Virus record (IMG/VR): IMGVR_UViG_3300046750_000067
Span: 1 to 21,881 of that record
Direction: 5' to 3' (one strand)
DNA from: a virus
Length of the DNA: 21,881 bases
A program made the position numbers and the translations under genes. Each line of letters begins with the position of its first letter. The stretch's first letter is position 1. Below are positions 9,011 through 17,558 of this stretch, in pieces. The notes beneath the pieces are model-generated. The model ran no database searches. It had not been told where the DNA came from and worked only from the letters and a program-made list of their open reading frames with translations.

Positions 9011-9787
9011 TTATTTTATTTTTGGTAAATTAAGTGTAGTTGGATACAAATTAAATGGGTTTGAGTTTATTCCTTCATCAATTATTCTATCTTGTGGAAT
9101 TCTTTGCTGCTTTTCAAACTGTATTCTTAGAGGGTCAACATCAACACTCTTTAACTCAACCCCTTTTAATGCTTGAACTTCAGGTCTTTGTCGTATCACA
9201 GCTAACTGCTGCTCTTCTAATGCTAATTGTTTTGCTACCTTACCTTGATTGTATAAAGGGATTGCTTGTACACCCATACCTACTGCACTTATTGCACCTT
9301 TTATACCTTCCTGAGTAGCGGCTGCTGCTGCCCTCTGTGCGTCTGCTGCCCTCATCTGCTGACCTGCTACTTCCTCTAAGTCTAAGCCAACTCCTAAGTC
9401 TCTTAGCCTTGACTCTTCCTCAAGGACTGCTGCCTCAATATTTGTCATCTCGTCAGCCATAGCACTCCTAATCTGCTGCTGCCCTAACTGCTGTTGAGCG
9501 AATACCCTACCTGCAATAGCTGCGGCTCCTCTCTCGCTCTCTATACCTGCCTGAGTGAGCTGTGCTCCTTGAACCAACATAGCTTGTCTCTCCAAGTCGT
9601 ATGCCTCTTTCTTTATAGCCATCTGCTCTGCAAAGTTTACATCTAACTTATCTCTTGCAGCAGCCATTGCCCCTGCTGCATTTGACTCTGCCTCACGCTG
9701 TAATTTTCTTTGCTTTGACGCTTGGGCAAATGATGCCCCTGTTGTTGCTAATGTTGTTCCTATTGCTACTGCTGTTGCTACTCCCAT
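9011..9787 (-). CDS. Small internal virion protein (T7 gp14-like)
   Basis: This 258-residue protein starts with a small-residue hydrophobic segment (about residues 2-20: V, A, I, G, T, L) that could insert into a membrane. A long Ala/Gln/Glu-rich helical region follows (about 25-160), then a second Gly/Ala/Val-rich hydrophobic patch near 160-180. This is the usual look of the small ejection protein of T7-like phages, which forms the outer-membrane pore during DNA entry; T7 gp14 is about 196 residues, so this one is somewhat longer. The gene lies first of the three ejection-type genes, in the same order as T7 genes 14-15-16. It is spaced by one base from both neighbours, implying translational coupling. 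The assignment rests on order and composition, not on a sequence match. Confidence 0.65.
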   Translation of the reverse strand: MGVATAVAIGTTLATTGASFAQASKQRKLQREAESNAAGAMAAARDKLDVNFAEQMAIKKEAYDLERQAMLVQGAQLTQAGIESERGAAAIAGRVFAQQQLGQQQIRSAMADEMTNIEAAVLEEESRLRDLGVGLDLEEVAGQQMRAADAQRAAAAATQEGIKGAISAVGMGVQAIPLYNQGKVAKQLALEEQQLAVIRQRPEVQALKGVELKSVDVDPLRIQFEKQQRIPQDRIIDEGINSNPFNLYPTTLNLPKIK

Positions 9788-9788
9788 A

Positions 9789-10196
9789 CTATATCTTTTT
9801 TATCATCTCTGATGTGTAACTGTCTCCTTTAGTGTACCCAAGTTTTTCATATGTTTTGATTAGAGACGAGTGCTTTATCAATGCGTAGCAATATTCCATC
9901 TCATTCATCTTACACAATTCAGTTAGTGTCTCGATGAGCAAGCTAATTGCCTCAGCTCTCTGTGGTTTCTTTCTGTATTCCTTACTTGAAATAATCCAAT
10001 CAACCCAAGCTACTTTAGAGTTTGTTAAATATACAAACCCTGCACAGATAGGCATATCCCCATCATATACTATTACACCACCCTTACCATTGTCAGGGAG
10101 AAAATCTTTTTGAGGTGCAGTCCAATTCCAATCACTCCACCACTTTGTGAGAATAGTATCGTAATCGTCCTTGTTGAGTGCTCTTACATCAAACAT
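9789..10196 (-). CDS. GNAT-family N-acetyltransferase
   Basis: This 135-residue protein fits a minimal GNAT fold. It has an N-terminal beta strand and helix, a central strand GGVIVYDGDMPICAGFVYL, a core strand WVDWIISSKEYR that leads into a helix, and a C-terminal LIKTYEKLGY, which is the typical GNAT motif B. GNAT enzymes move an acyl group from acetyl-CoA to an amine. The pyrophosphate-binding loop is unusual: where R/Q-x-x-G-x-G/A is expected the sequence reads YRKKPQRAEA, without the glycines, so CoA binding may be altered or lost. The gene is embedded in the structural operon. It has the clearest Shine-Dalgarno-like sequence in the window (AGGAG, six bases before ATG) and a promoter-like element just upstream. 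It is also the only minus-strand gene here ending in TAG. The substrate is unknown. Confidence 0.75.
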   Translation of the reverse strand: MFDVRALNKDDYDTILTKWWSDWNWTAPQKDFLPDNGKGGVIVYDGDMPICAGFVYLTNSKVAWVDWIISSKEYRKKPQRAEAISLLIETLTELCKMNEMEYCYALIKHSSLIKTYEKLGYTKGDSYTSEMIKKI

Positions 10197-10206
10197 ACTT
10201 TACTCC

Positions 10207-10222
10207 TACAAAGATAGGCAAA
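10207..10222 (-). promoter_or_regulatory. Repeated promoter-like element, copy 1 (TTTGCCTATCTTTGTA)
   Basis: The minus strand carries TTTGCCTATCTTTGTA directly after the stop of the upstream gene and ten bases before the acetyltransferase start. TATCTTTG matches the Bacteroidota -7 consensus TAnnTTTG. No clear -33 TTTG is visible upstream. An identical 16-base element lies at 18543-18558, also intergenic and also before a gene start. The AGGAG ribosome site begins at the last base of the element, so a start at the usual distance would leave almost no leader. Confidence 0.55.
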
Positions 10223-11020
10223 TTATGGGAATGATTTCATAACCTCAGATAATACTGCGTATAGCTCTACCTTAGATGTGTTGTCGTTTGTCAGAGTAAA
10301 CTGTCCGTAGTGACCCAAGATACCCTGAGATTCAGCTACTGAGTTCTTTATGTATAGTATATACTCTGTTGTTCCAACAGGTACTGTACCTGTTGAGTTG
10401 TTGACAACCACATTGTTAATACCCTGTGGTAAGTTTTGGTTTATTGCTGTGACTACACCAAACAAAGTAGGTGCACTACTGCCCCAATATACATAGTCCC
10501 CAATACTTATAATACTGCCAACCGGAGTATTGACATTAAAGTCAATCGTAGATACTGTAGTTACCGTAGTGATATTAGAGCTTGTGCCTAAGCCATTTAC
10601 TGAACGTAATGCGTATTGGTCTAATGATGCAGGAACCGTCCCACTATTTCTAACGAAAGCAAAGAATGTACCCTCCTTCTTTTCAAACCAATCCTCATCA
10701 ATAAACCCTGTGGTTTGTTGGTCGCTAATCAATGAGACATCCCAACGGTCATCTCCTCCAAGCTCGATAGTCTTGAACAGCTTATTCTCTAAGGGAGAGT
10801 CATTGAATACTGATATTACTTCAGAGTTATACTGAACGCCATAGTAATTATTTCGAGTCTCGTTTGTATTATGCCTGTATAGGTTGCCTCCCTTCCAAGT
10901 ATAAAAATAGTTATTCATACCCATCATAAAGTCAGGGTAGTACGAATAGAATGACGGGAATCCCGTAACCCCTCTATCGTAAGTTAGTGTATAATTATTT
11001 CCTGCTATTACTTCACTCAT
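10223..11020 (-). CDS. Tail-associated virion structural protein
   Basis: This 265-residue protein has no signal peptide or membrane helix. Its N-terminal third carries a distinctive aromatic block, about residues 20-65 (FPSFYSYYPDFMMGMNNYFY, then TWKGG-LYRHNTNETRNNYYG). I recall this block as conserved in structural proteins of Bacteroidota podophages and crAss-like phages. Residues about 158-227 form a Gly/Val-rich beta module (IGDYVYWGS, VVTAINQ) similar in style to insertions in the ring protein and capsid protein of this window. The C-terminus (about 230-265) returns to a compact mixed domain. The gene lies between the Cys-rich fibre-like gene and the acetyltransferase, downstream of the long nozzle gene, so a place in the tail tip or fibre attachment is likely. 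The exact role is unknown. Confidence 0.6.
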   Translation of the reverse strand: MSEVIAGNNYTLTYDRGVTGFPSFYSYYPDFMMGMNNYFYTWKGGNLYRHNTNETRNNYYGVQYNSEVISVFNDSPLENKLFKTIELGGDDRWDVSLISDQQTTGFIDEDWFEKKEGTFFAFVRNSGTVPASLDQYALRSVNGLGTSSNITTVTTVSTIDFNVNTPVGSIISIGDYVYWGSSAPTLFGVVTAINQNLPQGINNVVVNNSTGTVPVGTTEYILYIKNSVAESQGILGHYGQFTLTNDNTSKVELYAVLSEVMKSFP

Positions 11021-11032
11021 ATCTTATTTTCT

Positions 11033-11968
11033 TTATGGACAAGTATTTACTCCTACAACAATACCATCTGTAACCTCAATATTATCTCCTGTAGACTCAA
11101 CCCTATAGAAGCCATCCCCGGGAGCAAATTGTCCGTTTATATCTGTAAACACATAGTCGTGCAATGCAGGTGCTCCTGCTGTTCCTGTTACGGGTACATT
11201 ATAAAGCGTTACAGGATATGTGGTCTCAGCACAGGCATTAACGGATGACACCTGTCTTGATGATGTCGTAAAAGATGTTAGCTCCGTTGGACACGCTGTT
11301 GTAACATTAAATCCTGTACCTGCACAGGGACCTGCTATCTCAAGCCTTATAATTGATGGAGTACCTACGAGCTTTGGTATAACCATAACACAAAGTCCCG
11401 GTGCTGTAGCAGTTAACTGCATATCTACTGAGTTTACTGTTACAACTTGAGTGCTACCTGTAGCCACAAAAGAAGTACCATCGTAATCGTACTCGTCTAA
11501 AGTATGTGGGCTACCTGCAAGAATACCACAATCATCCCCTGTGTTTCCAATAAATGTAAAGGGGTCATTCACTCCTGTTGACTGCAATTTGCCATAGATT
11601 GGAGAACTTAACTTATTATAAGTCACTCCATCATATACAGCTCTTACGCCATCAGGCACACTAAATGGATTAAAGCTAACTACTATTGCTCCTGTATCTG
11701 TTGAGGTTGCTCCTGTGTCTATATCTAAAGTATAGTATCCTGCCGCAGCACTTGACAATGCAATCAATCCTCCACACGCTGTTGCACAGGAAGGGCAAGT
11801 CTGATTTGGTAGTAGGTAACAAGTACCTCCACTAACCACTTGCTCTCTTGATATAGTGCCATCAGAGTAGAATCCTGCTGTTGCACAAGTTGTTAGCCCT
11901 GCGTCTGTATAAACCGCAGTAGAGTTGCTTAGTGTTGTTCCGTCTATATATACGTTTACTGTTGCCAT
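11033..11968 (-). CDS. Cys-rich, beta-rich tail fibre or adhesin-like protein
   Basis: This 311-residue protein is rich in Thr, Ser, Gly and Val, with few charged residues, as is usual for beta-structured fibre and receptor-binding proteins. It holds 11 cysteines. Those at residues 28, 50, 58, 61 and 65 cluster around a CPSC-x3-C core, the others are spread along the chain, and the last lies two residues from the end (NTCP). The N-terminal pattern YTDAGLTTCATAGFYSDG and the C-terminal pattern FTDINGQFAPGDGFYRV...DGIVVGVNTCP look like two variants of one small module, which I associate with tail fibres of Bacteroidota phages. It follows the long nozzle gene, which itself ends in a Cys-rich tip. 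It is probably exposed at the tail end and involved in host attachment, but this is inference. Confidence 0.55.
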   Translation of the reverse strand: MATVNVYIDGTTLSNSTAVYTDAGLTTCATAGFYSDGTISREQVVSGGTCYLLPNQTCPSCATACGGLIALSSAAAGYYTLDIDTGATSTDTGAIVVSFNPFSVPDGVRAVYDGVTYNKLSSPIYGKLQSTGVNDPFTFIGNTGDDCGILAGSPHTLDEYDYDGTSFVATGSTQVVTVNSVDMQLTATAPGLCVMVIPKLVGTPSIIRLEIAGPCAGTGFNVTTACPTELTSFTTSSRQVSSVNACAETTYPVTLYNVPVTGTAGAPALHDYVFTDINGQFAPGDGFYRVESTGDNIEVTDGIVVGVNTCP

Positions 11969-11992
11969 TTTTTAATTCTAATTATTTTCTTT

Positions 11993-14900
11993 TTAACATC
12001 CACAACAAGAAGATTCTAAGTCTGCACCAAAACACAAGTTGACATTATTAGGCTTTCTATAGTCATATATAAGATATAAAAAATCTCCATTACTTCCATT
12101 AGGTACAGTAAAAGTACCCGTGTATGTATTGGGTGCTCCACCTGTATCTGTAGTCATTGACGTAGCCGCAGCTAAAAGGGTTGCAATAGATGCCTGTGTA
12201 TTTGGATAGTTTGTACTACTCCTTAAAAACTTAAAGTCATTTGTAGCTGTATCAAATGTCGCACTATCTCCACTCAGCTTATTGAATGTAAGGGTCATAC
12301 TCGCACCATTCGGTGGTATAGCCCCAACACCTTGTGGTCCCGTTGTAACGTCATAGTATGACACCACAGGGCTTCCTATATCTGTTCCAAACTTTACTTG
12401 GTTGGATGTTAGTGGCGATGTATATGTACCATCCACAAACCTGTGTTGGTTGTGAACCTGTAGTCCCTCTTCATTCGGACTCGTCACACACACCTCAACA
12501 ATACTAATAGTCTCAGATAAAGGACATCCTACCGTGAAATTAATATTCATTGGAACCCTTGATATTATCTGTATTGTTACCTCAGTTACATTTATCGTAT
12601 CCTTTTGGAAGATGAGTGTACCTGTACCACTACTCGACCCTAATACCTGCGTTACATTTCCATTATAGGTAATGATTACATCGTAGTCAAGAACATCTCC
12701 GGGATTAACTACAGAAGCACTCCATCCCATAATAGTCTCTCCAATCGCTGCACCTAATTCAAAGCATCGGTTGTAAGGAGTCTCAGGTGTTACTGTTATT
12801 GTCTGAGACACATCACAGTCTACACACTCAATCTGTGCAGGTAAGTCTTGTTGGTTAGCTGTGATGACATACTCATTCATATATGGGTCAAAGCCACCAA
12901 GTTTCTGTTTATTCATTGATACAAGGAACAGGTCTCTAAACCAAGTTCTCATACCATACTGAGAGATAACCTCTAATGAGTCACTCGGACCACTCGCCCC
13001 TGTAAGTTTCAACACAGCTCCTCTCTTTGCGTCTGTGAAGTATTTATCAGGTCCCCATTGAGCAAAGCTCTCAGGGTTATTACTGATACCAAACTCCTCA
13101 ATCCTTGCTATCTGAGTACCTAACACTTGAGGTACTGAGGTAAGGGTGCTTCCACCTGCTGCGTCAGAGAGTAGATTCTTACCTGCTAACACATATGATA
13201 TCTTATCCTCTTGTAAAGTCAGTACATCTGTCTCTCTACCGAATAGTATTTCCACAGGACCAAAAGATTCTTCGAGTGGCTTGAAGTTAAGTAACCCTCT
13301 ATTAAACTCATTTAACCTGTTTACATTTGACTCATCTGAGTATACACCACTATAGGTAATATCAGCAAATCTATTAACCTGTTCAACCTCATTTGCCTGT
13401 GTGGATGTAACCCTGTTGCCAAGTGAAAAAGGTTTACCAATGGCACTATCTCTAACCTTATAGCTCTCTACACCATTTCCAAACGTAAAGCAGTTAAAGA
13501 AATTTGTTTCGCATATAGCAGGAGTGGATGAGCTTAGAACTTGGTCTTGAACATTACCCAAATGCGTACCTGCTGCTAATGGTGTATCAAATATTGTAAC
13601 AGGAAGAGTAGCCGGTGTAGTAGGAGATACCGTTGCACTACCACATATACCATTTACAAATAGTGCCGTTCCGGGCTGCAATACTATTTGTTGAGCTTTT
13701 CTGTCTAAATCAAGATAGTTAAATGCAATAGCTGTAGGCTCTGCTGTTGCAACACCTAACTCTATACGACACTTATCCGTACCTTCAACAATTCCAAATG
13801 ACTCAGAAGACTCATACCAAATATCAGGAGATGCATCAAGTGGTTCGCTTTCAAAAATAATCGTTTCATCAGCTCTATAAACGGTAAACCTTATCTCTAA
13901 ACGAGATTTATTTTTATCTGATGTACCACAAGACTCAGTACCCGATACAACTAATGACAAGTAATTGCTTACTGTTTCTCTAAAAAACTGCCAATAGTTT
14001 GTAGTTAAACTTGTGGGAAAAGAAGACTTATTAAATGTACCTGTATATGGAGTAGGAGTTCCCGGAGTTGGGTCTAAAAATTGATTATCTATATCAGATG
14101 GTACACTTATAACATAATCCCCTAATGTCAAAGCAATATTATCGCCTACAAACCAATCGTACATATTATCGTAATTGTCAGACGCTGTATATGTCTTCTG
14201 TAATAGATACTCTCTACGTCCACAAGTCCCACCTATCCTAATATTCTTGTAATGCATTACAATCTTACTTCCAATAGGAACAGTATAGTCAACACTTCCT
14301 GTGCCTGCTGCGTTGGTTACATTCATAGGATACTGAATAACAGGAGCATCACGTTTAAATTGACTAACAGCCGTGCTTAATCCTTCATCAATAACAGCAT
14401 TATCTGTTTTTTCTACCACAAAGTCATTGGTGTTCATTTTCATATACACACCACTTGGTACAGGTATATTTACAGCAGGGTCTGCTTCACTTGGTATCTC
14501 AATAAAGTTTGCTTGCTTCGCCTCTTTCTCTAAAACTGTAGCGTATATACAATTATTTGCAGAGCCTGATGTATCTCTCTTTACTATTAGCCTTTGTCCG
14601 TCTGTTATCTTAGCAGCGTTCTCTCCCTCAAGTAAGAAGTACGTATCATTCTCTTCCTCATCTGTAAAAAATAAGTTTGAGTATATAGTCTCGTAAGTTT
14701 CTCTGTCAGGCTTTATTGCAAACTTATATCTTCTTGCCCAAAATGGAGCAAGTTGCGTAGTTGGTATACTTACATCAATAGTATTAACTGTACTGCAAGT
14801 AAAGCAAGGGAAGTGCTCTGTATTGTTCTCACTAACTAATGTAGGAGTAGCCCTATTGAACTCGTCCATATATACTATCCCTATCTCATATCCTCTATTG

Positions 14901-16630
14901 CTATGTAAGCTCTTCTGAGTTCCTGATGACAAGTATTGTATACTTGGTTCAGAAATAGATAAGTATTCCGTATATACATTAGCAGGAGTGAGAGGGTCTT
15001 GGTATTGTATAGCAGGAAACTGAAAGGTAATTATACCTGAACCTGCCGCAGCCGTACTTGTAACTGCCTGTTCAGCAGCACTTATACCACTCTCATATTT
15101 TTCATATGCACCATTAAGAAGGTCAGCAAATATAGAATTGTATACGTCTGTTAATGTTATTCCATCTTCTGCTGTAGCCATTGGCTGAATATTACCACCG
15201 GGTAAAGATGTTCCTACAGCTTCTTGCCACTCATCACTTAGCCATAAGTCATACACACTTACATAGTCTCTTGTAAGAGGAAATATAAACTCAAGAGGAT
15301 TACCATTGCCATTTGTCTCTGTAGGAACAGGTGTCGTACTACCTGATGACCAACCGCTATGATTAAAAATAAAGGAAAAAGTAAGAGTTGCTCCTGCTTT
15401 TAGTTCTACGCTTAAAGGAAATTCAAATGAAACCAAAGTATCCGCAGGTGTATCTGTTCCACTTATGGTATAGGTTGCTGCTGATAGTGTACCATCAATA
15501 GTATCTGTACTAAGAGATACAGATTTTTGTGAAGTAGTGTAATCAAACCTTACATCGTTACCATCGTTGTCTATCAAGTCAAACCCCTCAGTATAGTTAC
15601 CATACATAAGTCGATTACCCATAACTGTCTGAGCCTTACTCAATAATGGAACACTATCATATAGTCTGAGTATCTCTGACTCAGGAAGTATTGTAAATAT
15701 CTTACTATTTGTGAATGTAAAGGTTTCTTCTGCATTGTCTGTAAGACCTGCTTTCGCCTTGTCAATCTTCTCTATTATCTTTATAGTAGGGTTGTCTGCA
15801 TCCTTAAATAATATATCTATACCTTTTACCAATGGACCACCTGTATTAAATGTTACTTGTGCTTGGTTAAATTCGTTTACCATTCCCTCATTTAATAAAC
15901 TCTCAGGAGAGAACTCAAAAGGTCTTGGTGAGAACGCAGGGTCTGTCCATTGAGATGTAGCTGAATACTCATCATCAGCATACTTGTATCTATAAGCAAA
16001 GCATATAAACCTCTCCTCTAAGAATGTTTCGTTTGGTGATGTGGTAACAAGAGCTACTTCAGGTGCTGCTGATGGTGGTCTTTTTATTACCAATATGTCA
16101 TCATAAGCAAACCCATCTACACCTGCCACGGGCTGAGAGTAACCTCTCTTAACATTTATTTCTCTTGGCTGATTAAGGTTATCTGTAAAGAATAATAAGT
16201 CCTCAACTTTATTTACGCCTGTTATTAGGTACTCAGGATTGAAGTTTAGTGTGGTATTTCCACTACCACTTCCATCATTGATACTTATCAGATGGTATAC
16301 AACTGCCGTAGTGTTTACATTATAGGACACTACCATATCAAGTTTACCTTGATTAAAGTCTGAGTCGTGTATAAACCAATACATAGTCTCATTGGCTCCA
16401 TCATCAAATGCTCCTATGCACCTTGCGTTAGCAGATAGTGCTGTGCCATCATACTCTAACGTTGTTAGCTGAGTATTTCCTTTAGAGTTTTCAAGGACAC
16501 CTATCTCAGAGCCTTCTGTTGACCCCATACGGATGTTTAATGCATCAATGTACTCCCCGTTTGGAACGAGTCGCTCATCGACTGATTTATTCATCCTACC
16601 TGCTATAAAGTTTCTTTGAATATTCGCCAT
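11993..16630 (-). CDS. Long tail nozzle / stabilization protein with Cys-rich C-terminus
   Basis: This 1545-residue protein begins with a block typical of podoviral tail nozzle or 'stabilization' proteins: NFIAGRMNKSVDERLVPNGE, then YIDALNIRMG, followed by beta-propeller-like repeats (YWFIHDS, DLLFFTDNLNQPREINV). The family closes the tail tube and contacts the receptor. T7 gp12 is about 794 residues, so this protein is nearly twice as long. The extra length is Thr/Ser/Gly/Val-rich and beta-like, with paired cysteines such as CFTC near residue 612 and CVDCD near residue 1269. The last 13 residues hold four cysteines and end SCCGC. The gene follows the connector genes by one base, in the T7 gene 11-12 order. 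I infer a nozzle core carrying a host-recognition extension. Confidence 0.75.
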   Translation of the reverse strand: MANIQRNFIAGRMNKSVDERLVPNGEYIDALNIRMGSTEGSEIGVLENSKGNTQLTTLEYDGTALSANARCIGAFDDGANETMYWFIHDSDFNQGKLDMVVSYNVNTTAVVYHLISINDGSGSGNTTLNFNPEYLITGVNKVEDLLFFTDNLNQPREINVKRGYSQPVAGVDGFAYDDILVIKRPPSAAPEVALVTTSPNETFLEERFICFAYRYKYADDEYSATSQWTDPAFSPRPFEFSPESLLNEGMVNEFNQAQVTFNTGGPLVKGIDILFKDADNPTIKIIEKIDKAKAGLTDNAEETFTFTNSKIFTILPESEILRLYDSVPLLSKAQTVMGNRLMYGNYTEGFDLIDNDGNDVRFDYTTSQKSVSLSTDTIDGTLSAATYTISGTDTPADTLVSFEFPLSVELKAGATLTFSFIFNHSGWSSGSTTPVPTETNGNGNPLEFIFPLTRDYVSVYDLWLSDEWQEAVGTSLPGGNIQPMATAEDGITLTDVYNSIFADLLNGAYEKYESGISAAEQAVTSTAAAGSGIITFQFPAIQYQDPLTPANVYTEYLSISEPSIQYLSSGTQKSLHSNRGYEIGIVYMDEFNRATPTLVSENNTEHFPCFTCSTVNTIDVSIPTTQLAPFWARRYKFAIKPDRETYETIYSNLFFTDEEENDTYFLLEGENAAKITDGQRLIVKRDTSGSANNCIYATVLEKEAKQANFIEIPSEADPAVNIPVPSGVYMKMNTNDFVVEKTDNAVIDEGLSTAVSQFKRDAPVIQYPMNVTNAAGTGSVDYTVPIGSKIVMHYKNIRIGGTCGRREYLLQKTYTASDNYDNMYDWFVGDNIALTLGDYVISVPSDIDNQFLDPTPGTPTPYTGTFNKSSFPTSLTTNYWQFFRETVSNYLSLVVSGTESCGTSDKNKSRLEIRFTVYRADETIIFESEPLDASPDIWYESSESFGIVEGTDKCRIELGVATAEPTAIAFNYLDLDRKAQQIVLQPGTALFVNGICGSATVSPTTPATLPVTIFDTPLAAGTHLGNVQDQVLSSSTPAICETNFFNCFTFGNGVESYKVRDSAIGKPFSLGNRVTSTQANEVEQVNRFADITYSGVYSDESNVNRLNEFNRGLLNFKPLEESFGPVEILFGRETDVLTLQEDKISYVLAGKNLLSDAAGGSTLTSVPQVLGTQIARIEEFGISNNPESFAQWGPDKYFTDAKRGAVLKLTGASGPSDSLEVISQYGMRTWFRDLFLVSMNKQKLGGFDPYMNEYVITANQQDLPAQIECVDCDVSQTITVTPETPYNRCFELGAAIGETIMGWSASVVNPGDVLDYDVIITYNGNVTQVLGSSSGTGTLIFQKDTINVTEVTIQIISRVPMNINFTVGCPLSETISIVEVCVTSPNEEGLQVHNQHRFVDGTYTSPLTSNQVKFGTDIGSPVVSYYDVTTGPQGVGAIPPNGASMTLTFNKLSGDSATFDTATNDFKFLRSSTNYPNTQASIATLLAAATSMTTDTGGAPNTYTGTFTVPNGSNGDFLYLIYDYRKPNNVNLCFGADLESSCCGC

Positions 16631-16631
16631 A

Positions 16632-17555
16632 TTATTTTAACCACTTATCTCTTCCTCTTAGATTCATTAATAATCTTCCCGGATGTATATTGCTAATTCT
16701 TATTTTTGCGTTTCTAAGTAATGCTGTCTTTCTCTTCTGTGCTCTCCTTACGACATACTCTTGGACACCTACCTTGCTATTTAATATAGCGTACTCAATG
16801 TAAGCGTAGATGAAGTCTTCAAATAACTTATTAACAGTTACCTTACTGTCGTCTCCATTCTCCATACCATCAGATACATACTCAAGTACAACAAGCTCTC
16901 CCTCAATACCTGAGCTAAAGTTTATTACACCACCCTTAGCATCTATCTTAAATGTAGGGTTTGCGTTTGCAGTCTCTGTGTTTAATCCGTATCGAGCACC
17001 TATCCCATAGTCAAAGTACCAAGCCCCATCAATATTCCAACCTGCTCTCCCATAATACTCAGAGTTTTGGTTTAGGTATATAGACTGCTTAGTCCCATCC
17101 AATCTATCTTGGTCTAAGTTTGAGTTCTGAGGGCTTAATGCGTTACCGTCTATATCGAATAGTATCCTATCGTTATTGTCTTGTAGGTATGCACTTGACC
17201 AATTGGTTTGAATGTTTTCAGTCAATGGCATCAATAGACCATCACGGTACATTGATACTCTAATCCAATTTACATAGTCTGATGGTAGCACATACCTAAG
17301 CTGTGCCCCAACATTTAGTTCTAATATCTTGCTCTCTTTAAATGCGTCATAGTTTAATTCTTGTATCGCCCTCTTTGCGTGGAACAATACCTTGTAGCGA
17401 GGCTCATTGTTTACCAATGAGTGGTTCCCTGCGTACATTAACATAAAATTATTTACTATATCCTCTAAAGAAACATATTGGTATGAACCCCAATTTTCAT
17501 CTTCAGGGCTTGCCCCTCCATTTTCGTAATATTGATATTGTGATATATATGCCAT
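16632..17555 (-). CDS. Connector / tail tubular protein A-like
   Basis: This 307-residue protein sits between the ring protein and the nozzle, where T7 encodes the adaptor gp11. The N-terminus is rich in Tyr and Asn (YISQYQYYENGG, then EDENWGSYQYVSLEDIVNNF). A helical block follows (KVLFHAKRAIQELNYDAFKE), then a beta block with LPSDYVNWIRVSMYRDGLL, which is the pattern of podoviral adaptor or tubular proteins. The C-terminal 70 residues are helical and basic (VVRRAQKRK...). I recall similar proteins in crAss-like and marine flavobacterial podophages. It probably forms a dodecameric ring between portal and nozzle. There is no membrane segment. It starts three bases after the upstream stop. Confidence 0.7.
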   Translation of the reverse strand: MAYISQYQYYENGGASPEDENWGSYQYVSLEDIVNNFMLMYAGNHSLVNNEPRYKVLFHAKRAIQELNYDAFKESKILELNVGAQLRYVLPSDYVNWIRVSMYRDGLLMPLTENIQTNWSSAYLQDNNDRILFDIDGNALSPQNSNLDQDRLDGTKQSIYLNQNSEYYGRAGWNIDGAWYFDYGIGARYGLNTETANANPTFKIDAKGGVINFSSGIEGELVVLEYVSDGMENGDDSKVTVNKLFEDFIYAYIEYAILNSKVGVQEYVVRRAQKRKTALLRNAKIRISNIHPGRLLMNLRGRDKWLK

Positions 17556-17558
17556 ATG

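Noticed and set aside
10047-10054. GATAGGCA, a partial copy of the 16-base element
   Set aside because: It is within the acetyltransferase gene and matches only half of the element, without the TTTG part.
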